Of a DNA stretch of 64,000 bases, positions 34,780 through 44,172 are shown piece after piece (position 1 is the stretch's first letter; each line of letters opens with the position of its first letter). Both the position numbers and the translations under genes were made by a program. This stretch comes from Zantedeschia hybrid cultivar. Taxonomy: Eukaryota > Streptophyta > Magnoliopsida > Alismatales > Araceae. The stretch covers positions 36,274,379-36,338,378 of the forward strand of contig JARZZO010000003.1 of assembly GCA_030544215.1 (NCBI GenBank), in the 5' to 3' direction. A model generated the notes under the pieces. It did no database searches, was not told where the DNA came from, and saw only the letters and a program-made list of their open reading frames with translations.

Positions 34780-35422
34780 ATAGCCGGTCTGAAGCTAATC
34801 AAGGGCAACAGTGGAAGATAGAGGACTCTTCCTCTATTTATTCAACGGGTCACACTCCGAGAACCACTGAGCAACCACTACGCCGCACCCTCCATGTACC
34901 TAAACCACAACCCGTTACCATCACACCAGTACAGACACCCGCATACCGTTTACCCACGCCCATTAACCCATCACCACCGCCACTTTCCTTAAACCCATTA
35001 CCCCCCACGCCACCACACCTCCATCAAACAACCTACCGCAAGCTAATTACGCACCCCTCATGCCATCCAAACCATTGCTCCGCGTACCATTCCCCACATC
35101 GTCTACCACCACCACCGCCTACCCAAATACCATACAACCATCCAAATCATTACTCCGCGTACCATTCCCCACTTCAACTAAGCCAACCACTTACCACACC
35201 ACTATCCCACCCTCTAAACCCCTCATTCGCACCATGCCACCAATAACTGACCCCGTCCCATCACCCGTATACCAACCATCCACACCATCTACGCCGTCTA
35301 CCAACCCTGCGGTGCTCAAGTTATCACCCGGCCCTTACACGAGTGAAGAACATGCACTCCGGAGTGGGAGGATCTTCAATAAGGTCTTTCCTCAATCTAC
35401 AATCAGAGACGGCCTATCATAG
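34780..35422 (+). pseudogene. Gy2 gag linker, proline-rich repeats
   Basis: This is the remainder of gag after the zinc knuckle. It opens like Gy1 from 15100 (SQSEANRGQQW there). The frame at 35060-35422 carries the repeated phrase PSKPLLRVPFPTS, PSKSLLRVPFPTS and PSKPLIRTMPP, then EEHALRSGRIFNKVFPQS. Basic and proline-rich, it is probably a flexible or RNA-contacting linker. Stops and a truncated start make it non-functional. Confidence 0.75.
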
Positions 35423-36349
35423 CTGCCGGAGGAAGCGCATAATGATGAGAGTGCACCAGGTACTCAATATGACCTACTGAAACAACTGGACATAATACCG
35501 ACGCGAATATCTATGCTGGAGTTGATCAAGAGATCGAAGACCCATCAGGAAGCTCTGATGGAATATCTACAAAAAGTGATGGTCAACGAAGACGTGCCAG
35601 TAGAGAAGATTACCGCACTACTAGTTCCACAGGGGGATCAACCCTCTATCTTATTTCATGCTTCGGAACTAGCACCGCTAGCAGCCAGGAGCATGGCTCT
35701 CAGTATTACGGTCGATATCTGCAAAAAGGTCGTAGACACATGCCTAGTTGACACGGGGGCTTCAATTAATGTCCTGCCTCCGAAGACCCTGGAACTATGT
35801 GGTGTACCCAAGGAAAAATGGCTGCCTAGCCTCATTTCCATTACAGCATATGATAACTCCACCCGTTCCCCTCTGGGAATGGTCTATTTAACAGTAGAGT
35901 TAGGCCTGGTATGTCATGCCGAGGTCAAATTTCACATTTTGGAAATCGATCCTTCCTTGAAGGCTATTTTGGGCCGTCCTTATATTAAAACCCTTGAGGC
36001 GATTCCCTCTACAAATCATCAGTACCTCAAATTTCCCTACAAAGGACAAATTGTTAAAGTTACGAGCATGCCTATCCTTGCTGTTGCTCACCCCTTGAAT
36101 ATCAAGCCAACTTCTTCACCTGGCTGACAACCTTTTCTGTCGGTATTACAGGTCTACCGTCCGGTGGCTGATCCTTTAAAGGCCGCCACTCTTACTCCTT
36201 ATCCACTGGATGCCATAAAGCGGGGGAAGTGCATGAGTACCCCTAGTTGGAAAATAATGATGAAGGGTGGTTATCAGCGTGGAAAGGACCTAGGCACACA
36301 GTTACAAGGCAGAACCACGCCTCTCAAACCGAAGGACACCTGGAAATGA
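35423..36349 (+). pseudogene. Gy2 protease and G-patch-like segment
   Basis: 35513-36127 reads LELIKRSKTHQEALMEYLQK, then the protease core VDTGASINVLPPKTLELCG with an intact DTGAS active site, and EIDPSLKAILGRPYI. A TGA at 36125 ends it. A second frame, 36164-36349, gives the G-patch-like GGYQRGKDLGTQLQGRTTP. Compared with Gy1, the catalytic motif is better kept here. The protease would cut the polyprotein during particle maturation. Confidence 0.87.
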
Positions 36350-36371
36350 CCTAGGCTATAGGCCAAGAAAA

Positions 36372-37891
36372 GTGAAGCACGACATTACTCAGCAGGAAGA
36401 AAATGAAGATGGCCAAAAGGTATGGGAGACAATGTCTACACCATGCAAAGAAGGTCGGGACCCCTTAACATGGACCTTATACACACATTTCGTCAAGGGG
36501 CCCGTGATCAATCATGACAACACAATGGTCATCACTTCCTGTTTTGATCTCCATGACATATATGGAAGAGACTTGGCCAGACATTGTTCAGAATTGTTGA
36601 TGTACCAGTCCTTGGAGGCTCTGCGGCCAATGAAAAGGAGGAAGTTCCAAGATCCTGAGTGTGAATGGTATAGATGGTTTGACTTAAGGGATCTGTATAT
36701 TGCATTAAACAGACTATTTCTTGATCCTTCAGAACCAAAGTGGCCGCCACAAATAGATGAGCTGATTGAAGGGCCTGGTGCCATTTTTGATAAAAGAATA
36801 CTGCTGTCTGAAGAAATAGATGAAGGAGAGCCAGATGACCCCTATGAAGCTGGTTATACCACGGATCTTCTTTGGAGGGGGACTTATCCCTCTTATATTT
36901 TCACACTCCATACCTTATTCCGCACTTTATTTCTAACCCTGACTTGGTCGCGGGTTATTACTGAAGATATTCCATGGGCTCCGCCCATCATGATTACCTT
37001 GTCCCACGGGACTTTATCCCTCTCAACCTCCTTTCGATCTAGAGAGGATTTATGATTTAATCTAGGACATACTACTGTATGACCCCCCTAATCCTTTGGC
37101 CTTGGTGCCGCTTCCTCCATCCCATTCTCCTCCTATTCACCTTCATTCTTGTTTTATGATTAATTCTATCTTTTCTCCCAAAAAAAACGCCAATTTGACA
37201 ACAATTTTCTCCCAAATCCTCATTAAGGAAACTTTCTACTTGTCTGATTGTACTCCATCGCGCGGGTCATTCGGTCAAGATTCTCTTCTAGATCTACTAT
37301 GTCCCTCCCCTCGGGAGGATTCTCTTGTATTTCCGTCTGTATCCTATAATTTTCATTCTGCTTCGTCCTCATTGGGTCAGGATAGGGAGTCTAACAAAGT
37401 TAGGGAGTCTAGTTCTAGGCAGGTTAGTCAGGTTAGGAAGTCTAGAAAATCTAAGGGTAAACAAATTCCAGATAGATACCTCCAGGATTTAGCATTTAAA
37501 TGCCTTTCTTGCTCCATGATCTCTCAGCTATTAGAGAACCCTATTCAGATGCTAGAAGATTGTGTAGATGATGAGACAGTCAATGATGGATATGGGGTGT
37601 ATGAATTGATACACAAAAAAGACCCTATTATTGAAGATGAAGAAGATGACGAAGACGCAGCTAAGGCATATGCCAGTGGAGTAAAAAGATTCGATGAACC
37701 CTCAACTGCCGTAGAAGAGTCCACCAAAGAGATCAATCTAGGGACTGAAGACGAACCTAAGGTTGTCCTCGTTAGTAAGAATCTTTCTGAAATGGATGAG
37801 AAGGCAATGGTACAAGTTCTTAAGGATTATAAGGACACTTTCGCCTGGAGTTATGAAGATATGCCGGGGTTAGACTCATCTCTAGTAGAAT
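36372..37891 (+). pseudogene. Gy2 protease-RT spacer, cut by solo LTR
   Basis: It is collinear with Gy1 16709-18165. Frame 36372-37055 has HCSELLMYQSLEALRPMKRR and ECEWYRWFDLRDLYIALNRLF. Frame 37096-37891 has the serine-rich GQDSLLDLLCPSPREDS, basic KSRKSKGKQIPDRYLQDL, an acidic block EDEEDDEDAAKAY, and the RT lead-in EINLGTEDEPKVVL and DTFAWSYEDMPGLD. It is interrupted at 37892 by the solo LTR duplication and resumes at 39521. Its function beyond linking protease and RT is unknown to me. Confidence 0.78.
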
Positions 37892-37896
37892 ACAGG
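37892..37896 (+). repeat. target site duplication ACAGG, left
   Basis: ACAGG at 37892-37896 equals ACAGG at 39516-39520. Removing one copy plus 37897-39515 rejoins the Gy2 frame in line with Gy1 (LVEYR-LTLKDGA against LVEHR-LTLKEGP). Confidence 0.92.
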
Positions 37897-39515
37897 TGTA
37901 GGCGCCCGGAACGTCCTCCGCCGCTGCTGCAGGCTTCGGGTCGAGGGTTTCTCCGTTCGTCTTAGCACTGCGGCGATTCGGAAGGGTTAGAGATTAAGGT
38001 GTGTGATCGCCAGGAGCATTACCTTACGGTCCCTGTGCTCCGCAGGGTTGTAAGAGTGATCGCGTTCTGAGGGAGCGGGAAATGGTGGTTTCTCCTTCTC
38101 TTCCTCCGGCCGGCCAGAGGAGGAGAGCTCGACAGTCTGCACGCGGAAATGCGGTAAGGATCCCTGAAAAGACAAGACAAGACAAGAGAGGAAGAATGAC
38201 CCGATTAGAACTGTGACATGTAGAATCTATTCATAAAAATATAAAAATTAACTAGAATTGGAGGGAGACGCACCGGATGGGTGTTTGGGGAGGCGGATGG
38301 GTGTTTGGGGAGGGAAGGTGACCATATGTTATGGCCACCCACCTCCCGTTTTTTGTTTAAAACCTCTGGGGGAGTAAGGGTTGCTAGGTCATCCTAACAT
38401 GCATGCATGAAGATGGGGGTGCTCGTGTGTGGAAAGTGAAGTGATGCGTTGAAAGTGCAAAGAAGAATGAGAGAAGGAAATGTTACGGAATGGATGGAGA
38501 GTGGGAATGCAATGAAGTGAAAATGGGAAAAGCAAAAGAGGGTTAAGAAGACAAGCCCATTTGGAGTGCGAAGGATTCCTCTTGAAGCTCCTCCTGAAGA
38601 TCTCTGACTCCTTGTCCGCTCGACTCCTCAAAGCCGATTCACTCGCTAACCTCCTCTGAGCCTTCCCTCCAGAAAACTCCTCCTTCTTTTCAACCTCTCA
38701 GAATCTCTCACCCGAAAAGAAATCCTTAACCCCCCGCTTGAGGGGACATTGGGGGTTTAAATAGGTGAAAGAGAAATAGGAGAAAATAGGAGTCTAAATC
38801 CCCGTAAATCATCTTGGAGCCAATGGGAAGTGGTCAAGGATCGGAGGTGGTGCGCGCGGCAGTCGCCGGAGTGGGGAGTGATCGGAGTAGTGGAGGTGAG
38901 GGCGGCGAGTAGAGGAGATCGTGGGGAAGACGAGGTCAAGGTGGTAGTTAGAGGGGTGGACGGCCAGCCAACATGCCTTCCAATCCCGTGGAAGGCCAGG
39001 TAGCTGGCCTTCCATGAAGTGGTGGAAGGCGGCCCGGTTGGCCTTAGAAGGGGGGTGGAAGGCGGACTGGCTGGCCTTCGAAGGATGGTGGAAGGCGGGC
39101 TGGCTGGCCTTCGAAGGATGGTGGAAGGCGGACTGGCTGGCCTTCGAAGGGTGGTGGAAGGCGGGCTGGCTGGCCTTCGAAGGGTGGTGGAAGGCAGGCT
39201 GGCTGCCCTTCGAAGGATGGTGGAAGGCGGGCTGGCTGGCCTTCGAAGGGTGGTGGAAGGCGGGCTGGCTGGCCTTCGAAGGGTGGTGGAAGGCGGGCTG
39301 GCCTTCGAAGGGTGGTGGAAGGCGGGCTGGCTGGCCTTCGAAGGGTGGTGGAAGGCGGGCTGGCTGGCCTTCCACGAAAATGTGGTTAGAGTCGGGATTG
39401 GTTAATGGGCCTAGCTATTAGTGGGCTGAGATGGCTGAGATGAGGGATTTGGTGATGATGGGTTAATGATGGATGGGGTTCATGACCAAAGGGTGGTCCA
39501 AAATCGGTGTCTACA
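37897..39515 (-). mobile_element. solo LTR of a third gypsy family
   Basis: This 1619-bp sequence has TG..CA ends and 5-bp flanking duplication, and no internal element region. On the minus strand it starts TGTAGACACCGATTTTGG, like the Gy1/Gy2 LTRs (TGTAGACACGTTGATTTTGA), and has a CTATTTAAACCCC promoter-like box near 38752-38766, so minus is the likely sense. It ends CGCCTACA. The body differs from the Gy1/Gy2 LTRs, so it is another family. It most likely formed by recombination between the two LTRs of a full element. It contains a 33-bp minisatellite at 39016-39375. Confidence 0.9.
39016..39375 (+). repeat. 33-bp minisatellite, about 11 units
   Basis: The unit contains GGCTGGCCTTCGAAGG and a GGTGGAAGGCGG stretch, repeating every 33 bp with few substitutions; one unit near 39300 lacks four bases. 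Because 33 is a multiple of 3, several frames stay open on both strands (Trp/Lys-rich or Ser/His/Pro-rich repeats). These are by-products, not genes. Confidence 0.9.
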
Positions 39516-39520
39516 ACAGG
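39516..39520 (+). repeat. target site duplication ACAGG, right
   Basis: This is the second copy of 37892-37896. Gy2 pol resumes at 39521. Confidence 0.92.
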
Positions 39521-40288
39521 TTGACATTAAAGGATGGAGCTAGCCCAATTAAACAGAAGTTAAGGTGATTCCACCTACAAATGGCCTTAAAGATGAAAGA
39601 AGAGGTCGATAAGTTACATAAAGCCAAATTCATTAGAGTTGTCCTCTATCCACAATGGGTGGCTAACATAGTCCCGATTATGAAGAAAGATGGGAAGGTT
39701 AGAATATGTATTGACTTTCGAGATTTGAACCGGGCGTATTCTAAGGATGATTTTCCACTGCCTCATATTGATGTACTCATCGATAACACAGCTGGCTATG
39801 AAACTCTATCATTTATGGATGGATTCTCAGGATATAATCAAATCAAGTTAGCAGAAGAAGATCAAGAAAAGACATCATTCACTACACCTTGGGGGACATA
39901 TTGCTATGTCGCCATGCCTTTTGGATTAAAGAACGCTGGAGCCACTTATCAGAGGGCTATGATGGCAATATTTCACAACATGATGCATATCGATCTAGAA
40001 GTGTATGTGGATGACTTGTTAGTGAAATCTATGACTAAGGCTGAGCATGCCAAAGTTTTGGCAAGAGTATTAGAAAGATCAAGAGAATATCTGTTAAAGA
40101 TGAACCCCAAGAAATGTGTATTCGGGATATCCTCAGGGAAATTACTTGGATTCATTGTCAGTAAACGGGGAATTGAGATCGATCCCAACAAGGCAAAGGC
40201 TAGTAGAGAAATGCCACCTCCCAAGAACTTGAAAGAGTTAAGAGGATTAATCGGGAGGTTGCAGTTTATTCGCCGATTTGTCTCCTAG
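39521..40288 (+). pseudogene. Gy2 reverse transcriptase
   Basis: This is an almost uninterrupted gypsy reverse transcriptase. KFIRVVLYPQWVANIVPIMKK is followed by VRICIDFRDLNRAYSKDDFP (first catalytic Asp region), DGFSGYNQIKLAEEDQEKTS, TPWGTYCYVAMPFGLKNAGA, TYQRAMMAIFHNMMH, the YVDD box at about 40004-40015, and SGKLLGFIVSKRGIEIDPNK. A TAG at 40286 ends the frame where Gy1 also has TAG, just before the connection domain. It is the best-preserved RT in the window, but it is severed from gag-protease by the solo LTR and stops. Confidence 0.92.
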
Positions 40289-41451
40289 CACTCACAAAGG
40301 TGTAAGCCGTTCTACGAGCTTACCAAGCCGAGAGTCAAATTCAATTGGGACGATAAGTGTCAAGAGGCATTTGATGGATTAAAGAATTATTTAGCAAGTC
40401 TTCCTGTTTTGATACCACCATCTCCGGGCAAACCATTGATACTATACATTTCTGTCCTGGATGATGTGGTGGGGGCTGTCCTAGCACAATAGGATGAACA
40501 AGAAAAGGATAGGGCAGCCTACTATCTCTCTAAACTTCTCAACCCGCTGAATAGAGATACACAACGATGGAGAAAACATGTGCAGCATTGGTATGGGTGG
40601 TTCAGAAATTGAAGCATTACTTTCTAGCCCATGAAGTCCATCTTATCGTTAGAATGAATCCGATTAAGTTTCTCTTCGAGAAATCTGTCCTTACTGATAG
40701 GTTAGCACGATGACAAAGCTTTCTATCTCAATTTGATATCACTTGCATTCAACAAAAAGCGATCAAAGGCTATGCCATAGCAGAACACCTTGCTCATCAT
40801 CCCCTTCCTTGTTTTGATCCAGTTCGATCGGAGTTTCCAGATGAGGAACTGATGTCCATAGACCAAATCAAAGATGATATGTAGACTCTGCCTTTTGACG
40901 GAGCTCGGAATTCCCATGGAAAGGGTATCGGCATTGTTCTGTTATCACCTGAAGGTGTCACCATTCCACAAGCCTTTCAGCTTGATTTTTCAGTCACTAA
41001 CAATATAGCTGAGTACGAGGCACTCCTTGCTGGCCTCGAAGCTGCTCATCTCCATGGTGCCACCAAACTCAGAATTGTGGGTGATAGCCAATTGATTCTT
41101 CGCCAGGTGTTGATCAAATATCGAACTCTTGATCCCAAGCTCAAGCCTTATCAAGAACTCACTTCTGCTTATGCTAAGCTTTTCACAAAGTTGATCTTCA
41201 TCCATGTTCCTAGGAATCAGAACATCTTAGCTGACGCTCTAGCTTCACTTGCATCATCTATTAATTTTTCAATCATCAGACAATCCGAGTCGATCATTGT
41301 TCATAGGCGTCTTTCACCCGCCGTAAAAGACCCCTCATTCCTTAGGACTAAGGAGAAGCTGCTGAAGAAGGTCAGAGATGGAAATATTGTAGAAAAGAGA
41401 GAAATTATGTTAATGGAGCTGTTAGAAGAGATGGATGATGAATAGAAACCA
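40289..41451 (+). pseudogene. Gy2 RNase H plus archaeal-type RNase H
   Basis: After the RT stop, the ordinary RNase H region reads PFYELTKPRVKFNWDDKCQE and YYLSKLLNP with stops and a frameshift near 40545. The archaeal-type RNase H follows: PFDGARNSHGKGIGIVLLSP, NNIAEYEALLAGLEAAHLHG, KLRIVGDSQLILRQVL and NQNILADALASLAS. The acidic catalytic positions (D, E, D, D) are visible, including those replaced in Gy1 (EYESLL there, AEYEALL here). The duplicated RNase H is characteristic of Tat elements. Confidence 0.87.
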
Positions 41452-42711
41452 TGGTACTACGAAATTGCTAAATATTGTGAAGATCAATCATATCCTGAAG
41501 AAGCCACATCTGAGGAGAAAAGGGCTATCAGGAGAGTTGCTCAAAGATACACCCTAGTTGGGGGAGCATTATACAAAAGAGGTTTTGATGGAGTTCTTCT
41601 AAGATGTTTAGATGAAGATGAGCTTTGGAAGGTTATGGAAGGAGCTCATGTTGGAGTTTGTGGTGGCCATGTTAATGGACAGATGCTAGCAAAGAAAATC
41701 CTTAGACAAGGATTCTATTGGCCAACCATGGAAGAAGATTGTGTAGGATATGTCCGTTGGTGTGCCAAGTGTCAACTTCACGCCAATAAGATTCATTCTC
41801 CTGCATCTTCACTCCATCCTGTTTCCTCCCTATGGTCTTACTCCATGTGGGCTTTCGATGTCATTGGACCTCTTGGCAATCTTGATTCCGGCATTAAGTA
41901 GAAATCCTTCATCCTCACGGCAACGAAATACTTCACAAAATGGGTGGAAGCTGAAGCGTACACGAAAGTCAAAGCATCAACCGTCTGCAAATTCATCATG
42001 AAGAACATCATCACGATATTTGGAATTCCAAGCACCATCGTCACCGACAATGGACCGCAGTTCGTGTCACAATAATTGAAAGACCTCTGTAACAGGTACA
42101 AAATTGCGTTGCATCATTCGTCTCCTTATTATCCGCAAGGCAATGGCCAAGCATAGGCAACTAACAAGACTTTGATAAAAATCATAAAAAAAACGTGCAA
42201 GTCTAACAAATTTAAAGATTGGCTAGAAAAACTGATTGAGGCTCTATGGGCATACCGAACATCAATCCGCACGCCCACTGCGCAGACTCCTTATTCCTTA
42301 GCATTTGGAATGAAGGCGGTAGTTCCATACGAGATCCTTATACCGTCATTAAGAGTACAATTGAATAAGGAACTTTCCATTGATGAGCATCGCTCAGCAC
42401 TCCTTGCTCAATTGGAACTCTTAGACGAGAAAAGATGGTCAACTGCTAATCATGCAAAAGTTTATCAAAATAGATTAGTATATTTTTATCAAAAGAAAGT
42501 CATTGAACGTAAGTTCAAAGTCGGTGAAATGGTTGTCAAAAGAATTTTTGTAAAACCTGGTGGTCCGCATTCTAAGCTCCAACCCAATTGGGAAGGACCT
42601 TATGTTGTATCGCATGCTTTTCCTGGTAACGCTTACCGTTTAGTTAATGCAGAAGGGCAAGAATTAACTCACCCCTGGAATGGTCTGTATCTTAAGAAAT
42701 ACTACCCTTAG
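41452..42711 (+). pseudogene. Gy2 integrase
   Basis: One frame runs to the TAG at 42709-42711 with stops at 41899, 42073 and 42154. It shows the zinc-binding HHCC region (AHVGVCGGHVNG and CAKCQLHA), the catalytic core (AFDVIGPLG and TIVTDNGPQF; the Glu codon in GQAEATNK is now a stop), and the C-terminal domain VIERKFKVGEMVVKRIF, LQPNWEGPYVV, ending LYLKKYYP. No chromodomain is visible. Integrase would insert the DNA copy and make the 5-bp duplications. The loss of the catalytic Glu makes it inactive. Confidence 0.92.
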
Positions 42712-44172
42712 GTTAAAGAGTCGATCAGCATGGTACGAAGACCAGTAGAATCAGAAAATTTAGAAGCTCAAATTTCCTTATCAGTCTGGATAATTTAATT
42801 CAAACACATTACTACACACACTGACACGTGTGGTTCGTGAGTAACAAGAGATGCCAAGTCCGAAGGAATACTGAAAGCTTGACCAAAAGCGTAAAGTGTA
42901 AATCATTCTTTTTAAAACAAAAAATTCTATTTTTACACTCGGCCCACGATGTCGGAACGAAGCTTAGAATAGACTACCAAGAATACCTGCCATCTTAGCA
43001 GGAGGCCGTCATAAAAAAAAGGGGGTCCCAAGAAAAGAAAAGAAAAAGAAAAAGCAAAAGGCAAAAGCTAAATGTCAAATCAAAAGGCCATTACACTACA
43101 AACGTTACATCAAGGCCATGAAATGAAAAGGAAACGCAAAGTCGATAAATACCCCGAAAAGAAAATGACTGAACTCCAACAAATATTAGGGTAAGAAATG
43201 AACATCTTTTTGGGTCTCCGGAACCTTCTCGTGGGCTTTCTAAACCAATTCTTCCTTTCTCTCTGAAGGGGCGTACTCCAAACTTAAGGAACGGCCTACT
43301 TTGACTATGGATCAAATCATCAAATGGGATCACGAATGGAAACACAAGTTCAAGCACGATGGGTCTAAGTTAGATTATTAAAGAACAATTTGGGAATTAA
43401 GTTAATAAATGAATATGTTCTTTTGATTTGGGTACCATGCTGGTCTTTTAGTTTACACAATATTCAAAAATCCAAAAAAATACATATTTCAAAAATCCAA
43501 AAAAAATACATATTTCAAAATCCAAAAAAATACATATTTCAAAAATCCAAAAAAATACATATTTCAAAAATCCAAAAAAATATATACATATTTCAAAATC
43601 CAAAAAAAATACATATTTCAGAATCTAAAAAAAATACATATCTCAAATAAAAAAAAAACATATCTCAAAATAAAAAAATAGATATTTATGTTCCAAAACC
43701 CAAACAAAAATGAATATTTCAAAATAAAAAATATTTCAATTAGCATCTGCTTGTTGCATTTGATATGTTTCATTCCTTTCATTTTTTTTTAGCGAGCATC
43801 TGCATGCTTGTATGTTGCATCTTATTCTGTTGTTTCCTCCAGTCCAATTATTATCACCTTTGTTAATAAAGGTTATGCCACTTGACCCTTCTATCAAGAA
43901 AAGGATTGATTGATCAGTTACTTGACTGAGCAAGGGGCTAAGCCTAAACAGATACTTAACCTATTTGCTAAGTCATGTACAGGGCACAGGGTTAAAAGCA
44001 CAAGGCACAAAGTTGAAGACAAAAGTTTCATGTATATCATCAGAGTGTGTTTTACATATACATGAAGAGTCCATCATCATCAGGGCTCACAAAAAGAAAA
44101 AGAAAGTACATAATGCAGCCCTCACGGCTGACTCTCTCCTACCCCCTCGTCAAATTGACTCTGGGCTTCATC
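42712..44172 (+). other. Gy2 post-pol untranslated region
   Basis: There is no gene. It starts GGTTAAAGAGTCGATCAGCA, matched by Gy1 after 55761, and includes a purine-rich stretch (AAAAAAAAGGGGG near 43011-43026) also present in Gy1 near 56061-56071. It also contains the A-rich tandem repeat at about 43460-43735. Collinearity with Gy1 55762-57031 shows it is part of the element. Confidence 0.75.
43460..43735 (+). repeat. A-rich tandem repeat, unit about 27 bp
   Basis: A unit close to ATATTTCAAAATCCAAAAAA plus TAC is repeated about ten times with length changes in the A-run. Gy1 has only a short remnant at the same place (about 56540-56640). The Lys/Ile-rich open frame across it is a repeat artefact. 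Confidence 0.85.

Noticed and set aside
39014..39421. Long open frames with Trp/Lys-rich or Ser/His/Pro-rich repeats on both strands
   Set aside because: They arise because the 33-bp minisatellite unit is a multiple of three; several frames are open at once and none has a coding signature.
43390..43650. Lys/Ile-rich open frame
   Set aside because: It is produced by the A-rich tandem repeat; Gy1 lacks it.
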